NCBI GenBank assembly: GCA_963668585.1
Contig: OY764869.1
Location: forward strand, 3,286,001-3,350,000
Source of the DNA: Bin87 sp963668585
Lineage (GTDB): Bacteria > Chloroflexota > Dehalococcoidia > Lucifugimonadales > UBA3495
DNA: 64,000 bases
Reading direction: 5' to 3'
The translations under genes were made by a program, and so were the position numbers. The notes beneath the pieces are model-generated. The model did not search any database and was not told the DNA's origin. It was given only the letters and a program-made list of their open reading frames with translations. Within the stretch, counting starts at the first letter, position 1, and the number at the start of each line of letters is the position of its first letter. This document shows, one piece after another, positions 15,558-23,605 of the stretch.

Positions 15558-17183
15558 ATGCCTGAAAAGCAGCTAATTTTCGACGACGAAGCCCGCCAGA
15601 GCCTCATGAGCGGCGTGGACCAGTTGGGTCGGGTCGTTGCCCTGACCCTGGGGCCCAGCGGACGCAACGTGATCCTGGGTCGCGTCTGGACCCTGCCCGT
15701 TGTTTGCAGCGACGGGGTCACGATAGCTAAGGAAGTGGAGCTGCCGGACCCTTACGAAAACATGGGCGCTCAAGTGGTCAAGGAAGCGGCTGCCAAGACC
15801 AACGATGTAGTTGGCGACGGCACCACCACCTCCGTAGTCCTGGCCCGCTCGATCATCCAAGGCGGATTTATGAACGTAGCGGCTGGCGCCAATCCGCTGG
15901 CCTTGAAATCCGGCATCGACAAGGCGGTCAGCACGGTCAGCGAGCAGATCAGCGCCCAGGCGGTGGCGGTCGAAAGCCGCGAACAGGTTGCGCGAGTCGC
16001 CGCCCTCTCCGCCCACGAAGAGGCGATCGCCGAACTGATCGCGGATGCTATGGATAAAGTCGGACGCGAGGGGATCATTACCGTGGAGGAAAGCCGCGGC
16101 CTCACCGACGAGTTGGACGTTGTCGAAGGAATGCGTCTTGATCGAGGCTACCTGTCACCGCATTTCATAACCGACACCGACCGCATGGAAACCGCGCTGG
16201 ACGAGCCGCTCTTTCTGCTCACAGACCAGAAATTGTCCGCCGCCGCCGACGTTGTCCCTACCCTGGAGGCGGTCGCCCAAGGCGGTCGTCGCCCGTTGGT
16301 CATCATCGCCGAAGATGTCGAGGGCGAGGCCCTGGCGACGCTGGTGGTCAACAAACTGCGCGGGACGGTCAGCAGCCTCGCGGTCAAAGCCCCGGGATTT
16401 GGTGAGCGCCGCAAGGCACTGCTGGAAGACTTGGCGATCATGACCGGCGGAACCGTCATCACCAGCGACACCGGAATGAGGCTGGACGAAGTGTCCGTGG
16501 ACCAGTTGGGTTCCTCGCGGCGCCTCCTCGCCACCAAGGACGAAACCACCATCGTGGAAGGCCGCGGACACGAGGACGACATTACCGGGCGCGTAGCCGA
16601 ACTGCGTGTCCAGATTGAAGACACAACCTCCGACTATGACCGGGAAAAATTGCAGGAGCGGCTGGCCAACCTCGCCGGCGGCGTGGCTGTAATCAAGGTC
16701 GGCGCGGCCACCGAACCTGAACTCAACGAACGCAAGAGCCGCACCGAAGACGCCCTGGCGTCAACCCGCGCCGCGGTTGAAGAGGGTGTCATTCCCGGCG
16801 GTGGGGTAACCCTGCTTCGGGCCCAGTCCGTCCTGGACGGCATCATAGAAGGCGCTTCCGGAGACGAGGCCGTGGGTATGCGACTGGTTCGTGAAGCGCT
16901 GGAAGCACCACTCACCACCATTGCGCGGAACGCTGGCTACAAGGGCGACGTGATTGTGGAACACGTCCGCAACGGCGACGGCGACTTCGGGTTCGACGCC
17001 GAGCGCGGCGATTACACCGGATTGGTGGCGCGAGGCATTATCGACCCGGCCAAGGTCACGCGCTCTGCCTTGCGCAACGCGGGTTCGGTCGCGGGAATGC
17101 TGTTGACGACCCAGGCGGTCATCACCGAAATTCCCAAGCATGAGCCGTTGCCCGCCGATATCCAGGACTTCATGCACGACTAA
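15558..17183 (+). CDS. groEL: 60 kDa chaperonin GroEL
   Basis: 541 residues, group I chaperonin. The ATP-binding motif VVGDGTTTSVVLA and VEEGVIPGGGVTLL are clear, as are the apical-domain stretches KAPGFGERRKALLEDLA and EVSVDQLGSSRR. It departs from typical GroEL at both ends: the N-terminus reads PEKQLIFDDEARQSLMSGVD, and the C-terminus stops at LPADIQDFMHD with no Gly-Gly-Met tail. groES is not adjacent. GGAGG lies about 9 nt before the ATG. It could be a second, specialised paralogue. Confidence 0.95.
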   Translation: MPEKQLIFDDEARQSLMSGVDQLGRVVALTLGPSGRNVILGRVWTLPVVCSDGVTIAKEVELPDPYENMGAQVVKEAAAKTNDVVGDGTTTSVVLARSIIQGGFMNVAAGANPLALKSGIDKAVSTVSEQISAQAVAVESREQVARVAALSAHEEAIAELIADAMDKVGREGIITVEESRGLTDELDVVEGMRLDRGYLSPHFITDTDRMETALDEPLFLLTDQKLSAAADVVPTLEAVAQGGRRPLVIIAEDVEGEALATLVVNKLRGTVSSLAVKAPGFGERRKALLEDLAIMTGGTVITSDTGMRLDEVSVDQLGSSRRLLATKDETTIVEGRGHEDDITGRVAELRVQIEDTTSDYDREKLQERLANLAGGVAVIKVGAATEPELNERKSRTEDALASTRAAVEEGVIPGGGVTLLRAQSVLDGIIEGASGDEAVGMRLVREALEAPLTTIARNAGYKGDVIVEHVRNGDGDFGFDAERGDYTGLVARGIIDPAKVTRSALRNAGSVAGMLLTTQAVITEIPKHEPLPADIQDFMHD

Positions 17184-17203
17184 CACACACTCACCGCTAA
17201 TTC

Positions 17204-17242
17204 AGCCCGCCGCAGCGCCGATGCGTGCCGACGCGGCGGGCT
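17204..17242 (+). terminator. Hairpin after groEL
   Basis: AGCCCGCCGC (17204-17213) pairs perfectly with GCGGCGGGCT (17233-17242) over a 19-nt loop that can fold further. No T-run follows, so a terminator role is only possible. It ends 17 nt before the next start codon. Confidence 0.45.
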
Positions 17243-17259
17243 AGTCATTGGCATACGAC

Positions 17260-17805
17260 ATGAACGATATTAACGCAAACCTTGGCGGCGTTCTCGACCG
17301 CAGCGCCATCGCCGCGCTATTGGGTGGCAACCCTCCGTTGTTGGAAGGGCATTCCGATTCGCAGATTCAACTGCAAGCCAACGGTTTCGACGTATCCCTG
17401 CGGTCCGTGTCCGCTTATCTCGAGGAGCCCGAGGGTGGCAGCATCGGCACCGCGGACGCCGATCGCAGGCTACCACAGACGTTTGCATTGCAATTCGGCG
17501 CCGGGGACTGGCTGCGCCTCGCACCCGGTCCATACCTGATCACCTTCAACGAAATCATCAACTTGCCCCGGGACCTGATGGCGCTGGCGCGTCCCCGTTC
17601 CAGCCTGCTCCGCTCGGGGGTCGCAATCCACACCGCCGTCTGGGACGCGGGTTACTCGGGACGTTCGCAAGCGCTGCTCACAGTGCATCATCCGAATGGA
17701 TTCTGGGTCCAGCGCGACGCCCGCATCGCGCAGCTTGTTTTCTTCCCGCTGTCCGGTCGCGATGCGGCAGGGTACCAGGGACGCTATCAAGGCGAGAACC
17801 TGTGA
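17260..17805 (+). CDS. dut: dUTPase (dUTP diphosphatase, Dcd/Dut superfamily)
   Basis: 181 residues. Trimeric dUTPase motifs in order: GFDVSLR, ARPRSSLLRSGV (uracil-pocket and phosphate-binding Ser), AVWDAGYSGRSQALLTVHHP (catalytic Asp) and ARIAQLVFFPL. The glutamate that deaminates dCTP in Dcd enzymes (E in the GHITLE position) is absent (SQALLTV), so plain dUTP hydrolysis is favoured. It resembles archaeal-type single-domain dUTPases. ATG 17260 is used; an in-frame TTG at 17248 is an alternative. The stop overlaps the start of queG. Confidence 0.8.
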   Translation: MNDINANLGGVLDRSAIAALLGGNPPLLEGHSDSQIQLQANGFDVSLRSVSAYLEEPEGGSIGTADADRRLPQTFALQFGAGDWLRLAPGPYLITFNEIINLPRDLMALARPRSSLLRSGVAIHTAVWDAGYSGRSQALLTVHHPNGFWVQRDARIAQLVFFPLSGRDAAGYQGRYQGENL

Positions 17806-18974
17806 CTGCGCCGCGTGATGAGTTCCCGGACCCGGAATCCTTGCGTCAACTGGTCATCCACGTGGCGCAAGAGGTCGGCTTTGACCTGGTTCGCATCACC
17901 GACGCTTCCGAATTCGGCCGCGACCGGGAGGCCGCCCTACGTCGCATTGATGACGGGTATATGGACGGTTTGCCTTGGTTCACCGCCGCTCGGGTGGAGC
18001 GCGGAACGGACCCGGGCGCGTTGGTGCCGGGCGCTCGATCCATAATATCCCTAGGCTTCAACTACTATCCCGGCGATGAGACGTCACGCGCTGATGGTTC
18101 GGGCCTGGTCGCCCGTTACGCTAGGGGGAGGGACTACCACCGGCTGTTGAAGCGTCGGATGCGGCGCCTGGTCGTATCCCTGGCTGATCATCCCGCGCTG
18201 CAAACCCTCGATGACGCGATGGCGGCACGCTGGTACGTGGATGATGGGCCGATGCTCGATCGTGCAGCCGCAGCCCGCGCGGGACTGGGCTGGTTCGGGA
18301 AAAATGGCAACATTCTGAACCCCGCTTTTGGGTCGTGGCTGCTGCTTGGTCAAGTCGTCACCACCCTCCCCATCGCGCCCGATGCGCCCCTGGCCAAAAC
18401 CTGCGGGCAGTGCGACCGTTGCATCCCGGTGTGTCCAACCGGAGCCATCGTTGCGCCGTACATCGTGGACAATCAACGTTGCATCAGTTACTTGACCATT
18501 GAGCACAAGGGCTCCATCCCCGTCCACCTCCGGTCCCTCATGGGCAACTGGGTTTTCGGTTGCGATATCTGCCAGGAGGTTTGTCCGGTCAATCGCAAGG
18601 CGATGGCCACGGGCGACCCCAATTTCGGCCGTCAAGACCTCGCCGCGCTGGACCTCATCGAATTGCTGGACATGAGCGAGCCTGAGTTTCGACAGCGATT
18701 CGCCGGCACCCCGATAATGAGAGCGAAATGGATCGGGATGCAACGGAACGCCTGCGTAGCTCTGGGGAATATCGGCGGCGCGTCAGCCGTTCCCGCTCTC
18801 AAGCGGGCATTGGAGTCCCGTCCACCGTTGGTTAAACAGCATGCCGCCTGGGCGCTGGGGCGCATCGGGGGACCCGAAGCTGCGACCTCCCTGCGAGCGG
18901 CGGCCAACACCCAGAAGGATGCAGCGACCCTCTGGGAGATTCAGACGGCCCTGGACGCGTGCGCGTCCGGCTAA
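17802..18974 (+). CDS. queG: Epoxyqueuosine reductase QueG
   Basis: 390 residues. It performs the last step of queuosine synthesis in tRNA using cobalamin and two [4Fe-4S] clusters. Cluster motifs: CGQCDRCIPVCPTGAI and CDICQEVCPVNRK. WYVDDGPMLDRAAAARAGLG and GKNGNILNPAFGSWLLLG are family hallmarks. The C-terminal 80 residues hold HEAT-like repeats (ACVALGNIGGASAVPALKRA, AAWALGRIGGPEAATSL) that bind tRNA. GTG start overlaps the dUTPase stop. Confidence 0.95.
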   Translation: MTAPRDEFPDPESLRQLVIHVAQEVGFDLVRITDASEFGRDREAALRRIDDGYMDGLPWFTAARVERGTDPGALVPGARSIISLGFNYYPGDETSRADGSGLVARYARGRDYHRLLKRRMRRLVVSLADHPALQTLDDAMAARWYVDDGPMLDRAAAARAGLGWFGKNGNILNPAFGSWLLLGQVVTTLPIAPDAPLAKTCGQCDRCIPVCPTGAIVAPYIVDNQRCISYLTIEHKGSIPVHLRSLMGNWVFGCDICQEVCPVNRKAMATGDPNFGRQDLAALDLIELLDMSEPEFRQRFAGTPIMRAKWIGMQRNACVALGNIGGASAVPALKRALESRPPLVKQHAAWALGRIGGPEAATSLRAAANTQKDAATLWEIQTALDACASG

Positions 18975-19726
18975 CCGTTATCCAATGTCGGCGTGTTGGG
19001 AGTCGTAGGATGGTTCCGCCCCCGTTCCCCCGACCGCCGGTTGCGATTGCCCGAACGACCCTTACCACCGGACGGCTGCTCGGATATGGGCGCAGAGCCG
19101 TTCGAGTCGGGTTCGGTTGCTTCAGGTTTCCGTTCCGGCGCCACGGATGTTCGCGAATTTCGCGAGCGTGCGGTCCCGTTGGCATCTCGGTCCGATGAGC
19201 GTCGCCGCCGTTCCCGTTGAGCGTTGGTCCGTTCGGACTCCGCCGCCAACTCCCGGTCAACTTGCATTAAGGCTTGGTCCCGTCCGTCCCGGAGTTTCAG
19301 CATCTCCGTTTCCAGAAGAAAGAAATCACCCTTGGACAAAAGGTGCAGATTGCCCTGGAACGCCTTGTGCCAATCTTCAGGAGGCCATTTCCGCAGGTAT
19401 TCCAGCCGGTATGCAATCAATCCAGCATCAATGTACTGTTCCCTTAGCAGGACAACGTCCGGTTTGATTCCAATGCGATAGGGCCAGGGCGTCTTCCCTT
19501 CCTTGACCCAGGGGGTGTTTTTGACTTCTTCGTACGACTTGGTGACAGTTGCGGTCGCGGTGAATACACGCTGACCACTCACGTAGTAGATGATGCGGTC
19601 CCCGGGTTCCACCCTCTGGACTTTGCGCCGATATTCAGCCTTCAGGCCCTGCTGTTTAAAACCCAGGTTCTGCGTGATGTCGAAGTTTTGCCCGTTGCAA
19701 TTAATCATCCAGAAATTATGTGGCAT
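18971..19726 (-). CDS. EVE-domain (PUA-like) protein with a basic low-complexity tail
   Basis: 251 residues from ATG 19726. The first 140 or so residues form an EVE domain: MPHNFWMINCNGQNFD, KVQRVEPGDRIIYYVSGQRV, and LEYLRKWPPEDWHKAFQGNL. EVE domains bind modified bases in RNA or DNA. The last 90 or so residues are rich in Arg, Ser, Asn and Pro, likely disordered and nucleic-acid binding. The frame is open to 19792, but the conserved domain begins at this ATG. It is convergent with queG, overlapping it by 4 nt. Confidence 0.8.
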   Translation of the reverse strand: MPHNFWMINCNGQNFDITQNLGFKQQGLKAEYRRKVQRVEPGDRIIYYVSGQRVFTATATVTKSYEEVKNTPWVKEGKTPWPYRIGIKPDVVLLREQYIDAGLIAYRLEYLRKWPPEDWHKAFQGNLHLLSKGDFFLLETEMLKLRDGRDQALMQVDRELAAESERTNAQRERRRRSSDRDANGTARSRNSRTSVAPERKPEATEPDSNGSAPISEQPSGGKGRSGNRNRRSGERGRNHPTTPNTPTLDNG

Positions 19727-19993
19727 ATCTGTATCCCGCAGATTGATAACGCATCCGGAAATTGTAGGCATTTTAGCATAAGACCGGTGCAACGCAGAGT
19801 CCGATACATCGGGAACGCATCCCCACTAGGGTCCGGTATGGCTTCCATTGCCTGGAGCACGCCGACCCGGCGGGTTGGCCCAAGGTGCGGGATTTCGTTC
19901 ACGGCCCGGAGCGTGACCGGCGGCAACAATTGTCGGCAGACTGCTAATGTTGTACCATCCTCTGGCCGATAATCCACATCCGGGAGTGAACCT

Positions 19994-21169
19994 ATGGCCA
20001 GCACTGCACAGCGTGAACGCGACATCGCAATCGTGGGGGTCGCCGAGTCCGACGTAATGGGCACGGTGCCCAACAAATCCTCGCTGCAACATCATGCGGA
20101 AGCAGCGCACAACGCGCTGGCCGATGCCGGTCTTTCCCTGTCCGACGTCGACGGCCTGATGACCGCCGGCTTCAGCACGTTGGCAACGGCTGAGTATTTC
20201 GGATTGCAGCCTTCCTTCACGGACAACACATCCGTCGGCGGCTCTTCCTTTGTGATACACGTTGCTCACGCCGCCGCCGCGATCAGGGCGGGGTATTGCG
20301 ACACTGTCCTCATCACGCACGGGCAGGCCGGACGGTCCACGCGCGTTCCGGTGCCGCCGGACCGCAACCTGCCGGTGGCGCAGTACGAGACGCCCTACGG
20401 CATGATCGGGCAACCCATCAACTACGCCATGGCCTGCACCCGTTACATGCACGAATACGGCGAGGAAAGGACCAGGCAGGCGCTGGCGGAAATCGCGGTC
20501 TCCACCCGCAAATGGGCCAACCTGAACCCGGTGGCGTTTATGCACGAAACGCCCATGTCCTTTGACGACTATCACAACTCCCGCTGGGTCGCATGGCCTT
20601 TCCACCTGTTCGACTGCTGTCTGGTAACTGACTCGGGCGCGGCCATCATTGTCACCACCGCCGAAAAAGCCCGCAACTGCAGGAAAGATCCGGTCTGGGT
20701 GCTGGGCGCCGCCGAAGGTCACGACCACAACCTGATCAGCTTCATGGATGACCACACATCCACGTGGTCGAGGCAAACTGGGCCACGATCCTTGGACCGC
20801 GCGGGCCTCACCCACGCCGACATCGACCACACCATGATCTACGACTCTTTCACGTACACCACGTTGGTGACAATCGAAGGCCTGGGATTCTGCGGGCCGG
20901 GAGAAGGTCCGGATTTCGTAGCCGACCAACGCACCGCTCCCGGCGGGGAATTCGCGCTGAATACCAACGGCGGCGGCCTGTCCTACTCCCACCCCGGGAT
21001 GTATGGGAGTTTTCTGCTGGTGGAAGCCGTGCGCCAGTTGCGCGGAGAATGCGGCGAACGCCAAGTGTATCGTAAGGGTTCGGACAACCAGCCGGCAGCC
21101 ACCAGCATCGTCAACGGCACCGGCGGATCCTTGTCTTCGACCGGTACCGTGGTGCTGGCAACCGGCTAG
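19994..21169 (+). CDS. Thiolase-like protein (SCP-x/lipid-transfer type), probably lacking the nucleophilic Cys
   Basis: 391 residues with the thiolase fold: AIVGVAESD at the N-terminus, HVAHAAAAIRAGYCDTVLI, VTDSGAAIIVTTAEKAR, IYDSFTYTTLVTIEGLGFCG, NGGGLSYSHPG and NGTGGSLSSTGTVVL. The region that normally holds the acyl-accepting Cys reads NTSVGGSSFV, with Ser in its place, and the second catalytic Cys near the C-terminus is also missing. The His of the GGLSYSHPG motif is kept. Such proteins often sit with DUF35/OB partner genes; none is here. Possible weak promoter TTGTCG-17-TACCAT at 19930-19958. Confidence 0.8.
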   Translation: MASTAQRERDIAIVGVAESDVMGTVPNKSSLQHHAEAAHNALADAGLSLSDVDGLMTAGFSTLATAEYFGLQPSFTDNTSVGGSSFVIHVAHAAAAIRAGYCDTVLITHGQAGRSTRVPVPPDRNLPVAQYETPYGMIGQPINYAMACTRYMHEYGEERTRQALAEIAVSTRKWANLNPVAFMHETPMSFDDYHNSRWVAWPFHLFDCCLVTDSGAAIIVTTAEKARNCRKDPVWVLGAAEGHDHNLISFMDDHTSTWSRQTGPRSLDRAGLTHADIDHTMIYDSFTYTTLVTIEGLGFCGPGEGPDFVADQRTAPGGEFALNTNGGGLSYSHPGMYGSFLLVEAVRQLRGECGERQVYRKGSDNQPAATSIVNGTGGSLSSTGTVVLATG

Positions 21170-21611
21170 TCAGGAAGCGAGATGTCCTTTGTAGTAGAAT
21201 GGAACCGCTGAAAAGCGTTGCTAGATCCTGACAAGCTGTCCGCTACTTGGCGTCCATGGCCGCTGTTGGGCTGTTCATTTGGAGATACTGCTCTTTCCTG
21301 CAGACGGATCACGGCATATGCTACGCCACGGTCGCCGTATCTGCCTTGGCTACCGGCAGCAAACAGGACGGTGGCAGGGACGTGCGGCGGCGGCGAGTAG
21401 ATGCACCCCAGCAATTCTGGGAAGGTGAAGGCGGTTCAATCCTAATCGCCCCGACACGCGAAACCATCAAACTGATCATGGGAAACGACCTAAATTAACA
21501 ATCGCTTCACTGACCATTACACGACGATTGCCCCGTAGCCGATCACCGGCACCGGGGCATACCATTGGGTCGAAAGAGACCCGAAATTCGTTCTGCGGAA
21601 CATTTGGAGAT
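21170..21611. other. Stretch without a convincing gene
   Basis: About 440 bp between the thiolase-like gene and ychF. Short open frames exist on both strands (for example 21247-21498, plus), but none has a recognisable domain, a ribosome-binding site or clear coding character. A GCCCCG/CGGGGC inverted repeat lies near 21532-21560. It may be a decayed gene. Confidence 0.5.
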
Positions 21612-22703
21612 ATGGACACAGTAATCATTGGCCTGCCGCAATCTGGCAAAACCACGCTTTTCAACGCTCTGACACTGGGAAAATCCGATGCCAGCGGCGC
21701 GTCAGGATCTGCTACCGAGATGCACATGGGCGTCGTGAAGGTTCCCGACCCGCGCCTGGAAAGCTTGGCCTCAGTGTACCGCCCGCGCAAAGTTGTGCCG
21801 GCGGAGATCAAATACACCGATCTGCCCGGCCCGGAATCCATGGCAAAATCCCAGGGCATCAGCGGACGGTATCGAAACGTCCTGCAATCCGCCACGTCCT
21901 TTCTCCTGGTGGTGCGAGCTTTTGCCAACGACGCAGTGCCGCATCCCACCGGGGCTGTGGATCCGGCCCGCGATTTGGAAACGATGCTCACCGAGTTGTC
22001 CTTTGCCGACCTGGAGGTTTTGGAACGGGCATCCACCCGCATAGCCGACCAGATGAACAAGACCAAGCCAGCAGACCGACCCACAGTTCTGCGCCATAAG
22101 GAGGCGGTCGAAAAGGCTCGGGACGGTTTGTCCAACGGGCTGCCGGTTCGGCTCCAGTCTTTCACTGATTCCGAGCGTGCGTTTCTGGTTAATTATCAAC
22201 TGCTCACGGAGAAAAACGTGATCGCTGTTTTCAACAACGACGAAGGCGCGGACGATATTCGTATCGCCGACCTCGACGTGGACCCCGATCTGGTACGGGG
22301 TGTCGGTGAAGTAAGCATCAGCGCCAGAATCGAGGCCGAACTGGGCTTGATGGACGCGGATGAAGCGGCCGAATTCCGCGCGGATCTTGACCTGGGTGAA
22401 TCCGCCACGTCGCAGGTCATACATACCAGTTACGATACACTGGGACTGGTGTCGTTTTTGACGGTTGGCGAGGACGAGGTTCGGGCGTGGAGCGTTCCCG
22501 GAGGCATCCCTGCGCTGGACGCCGCCGGCGTAATCCACACCGACTTCACCCGTGGTTTCATTCGGGCCGAAGTGATCGCATACGACGACTTCTGCTCTTG
22601 CGGGAGCATGGTGCAGGGTCGCAAGGAAGGCCTCCTGCGGTCGGAGGGCAAAACCTACCCGGTTCGCGACGGCGACATCATCAACTTTCTGGTCAACACC
22701 TGA
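21612..22703 (+). CDS. ychF: YchF/OLA1-family P-loop NTPase
   Basis: 363 residues. G1 is GLPQSGKTTLFNAL, G3 is DLPG and the unusual YchF-type base-recognition motif NxxE is present as NNDE. A coiled helical insertion (about 130-200) and a C-terminal TGS domain follow (SFLTVGEDEVRAWSV, HTDFTRGFIRAEVI, REG-like VRDGDIINFLVN). Members hydrolyse ATP and associate with ribosomes. G1 and G3 differ from the usual GLPNVGKS and DIAGL, so this is a divergent branch. ATG 21612 has GGAGA just upstream; the frame is open further 5' but that part is not family-like. Coupled to the next gene (TGATG). Confidence 0.9.
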   Translation: MDTVIIGLPQSGKTTLFNALTLGKSDASGASGSATEMHMGVVKVPDPRLESLASVYRPRKVVPAEIKYTDLPGPESMAKSQGISGRYRNVLQSATSFLLVVRAFANDAVPHPTGAVDPARDLETMLTELSFADLEVLERASTRIADQMNKTKPADRPTVLRHKEAVEKARDGLSNGLPVRLQSFTDSERAFLVNYQLLTEKNVIAVFNNDEGADDIRIADLDVDPDLVRGVGEVSISARIEAELGLMDADEAAEFRADLDLGESATSQVIHTSYDTLGLVSFLTVGEDEVRAWSVPGGIPALDAAGVIHTDFTRGFIRAEVIAYDDFCSCGSMVQGRKEGLLRSEGKTYPVRDGDIINFLVNT

Positions 22704-23209
22704 TGATCGATATTCACCTATACCGTTCCAGAGATTACGACGCTGTCCGCGAGGTATTCAGCCACGCGCAGGACGACTTTGTGCAGAGTTATCTGCACTC
22801 CGACGAAGACCGTGCAGACTTCACCGACTATGTCGAGGGCGCGCTGATTCGCGACCTGGCAGATATTCAGCGCAGCTACCTGCAGCATCCGGGCAGCAAT
22901 TTCTGGGTCGCCGAACGCGACGGCGACACCGTGGGCTGCATTGGAGCCTACCAGCGCAGCCATGAAGAAGCGGAGATCCGTCGGTTGGCCGTGCATCGCG
23001 ATGTTCGGCGCCTCGGGATTGCGTCGCAACTCCTGGATCACGCGGAAGCATTTTGCCGGGACTGGGGTTATCTGCGCACCATCGCATGGACCTACAACCA
23101 CATGCCCGGAGCCATCTCATTCCTGCACAACCGGGGTTACCAACGGATCGAGGAGCACGCCTTCCCGCACACCAGCCTGACCCTGTACCTATACGCTCTG
23201 GAACTGTAG
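22703..23209 (+). CDS. GNAT-family N-acetyltransferase
   Basis: 168 residues. The acetyl-CoA-binding signature is RRLAVHRDVRRLGIASQLL (consensus R/Q-x-x-G-x-G/A), preceded by GNAT strands WVAERDGDTVGCIGAY and followed by AISFLHNRGYQRIEE. Substrate not predictable. The ATG overlaps the ychF stop by one base (TGATG), so the two are translated together. Confidence 0.85.
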   Translation: MIDIHLYRSRDYDAVREVFSHAQDDFVQSYLHSDEDRADFTDYVEGALIRDLADIQRSYLQHPGSNFWVAERDGDTVGCIGAYQRSHEEAEIRRLAVHRDVRRLGIASQLLDHAEAFCRDWGYLRTIAWTYNHMPGAISFLHNRGYQRIEEHAFPHTSLTLYLYALEL

Positions 23210-23259
23210 CGATTGGTCACTATAGCGGCCTCGCCAACTGCTCGACAATCGTAATCACC

Positions 23260-23288
23260 TTGACAAAATCAGGCATCCAAGTTACTAT
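23260..23288 (+). promoter_or_regulatory. Promoter of the SAM-riboswitch operon
   Basis: TTGACA (23260-23265), 17-bp spacer, TACTAT (23283-23288). The predicted start near 23295 is about 28 nt before the riboswitch P1 stem. Confidence 0.8.
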
Positions 23289-23322
23289 TAGTAACGATTA
23301 ACAACTGGATACGCTCCTGGAA

Positions 23323-23466
23323 CCCTTATCCAGACAGGCGGAGGGAACGGCCCTGTGAAGCCTGGCAACCAGTCCCGCTAACCCAGTGGGACCAGGTGCT
23401 AAATCCGGCGTCCCACCCGCATCGTCCACAAGGACGCGGCGGAGATGGCATGACGAAAGATGAGGG
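23323..23466 (+). promoter_or_regulatory. SAM-I (S-box) riboswitch aptamer
   Basis: P1 strands CCCTTATC (23323-23330) and GATGAGGG (23459-23466) enclose the conserved core: CAGACAGGCGGAGGGA, TGAAGCCTGGCAACC, GGTGCTAAATCC and GAAAGATGAG in the S-box order and spacing. It senses S-adenosylmethionine. The 3' P1 strand runs into GGGAGA (23465-23470), which can instead pair with TCTCCC (23486-23491). Confidence 0.95.
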
Positions 23467-23481
23467 GAGAACTGCAAAGAT

Positions 23482-23514
23482 GGGCTCTCCCGACATGGGT
23501 GAGCTTATATTTTT
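23482..23514 (+). terminator. Expression-platform terminator of the SAM riboswitch
   Basis: GGGCTC-t-CCC (23482-23491) pairs with GGG-t-GAGCTT (23497-23506, with two G-T pairs) over a 5-nt loop, followed by ATATTTTT. The 5' arm contains TCTCCC, which the antiterminator GGGAGA captures when SAM is absent. This is a classic OFF switch. Confidence 0.85.
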
Positions 23515-23605
23515 GCCTCAGCAGTACGTTGTGTTATCACCAGACCCATCGGCATAGGGTCCAAGTCTTTTGGCGTATCCACTACCACACCGGGTAGCTG
23601 GTGCT

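Noticed and set aside
19826..21064. Long minus-strand open frame (412 codons) opposite the thiolase-like gene
   Set aside because: No recognisable domain and it lies antisense to a clear thiolase fold; a GC-rich shadow frame.
21247..21498. Small plus-strand ORF of 83 codons
   Set aside because: No ribosome-binding site, no domain, TTG start only; treated as non-coding.
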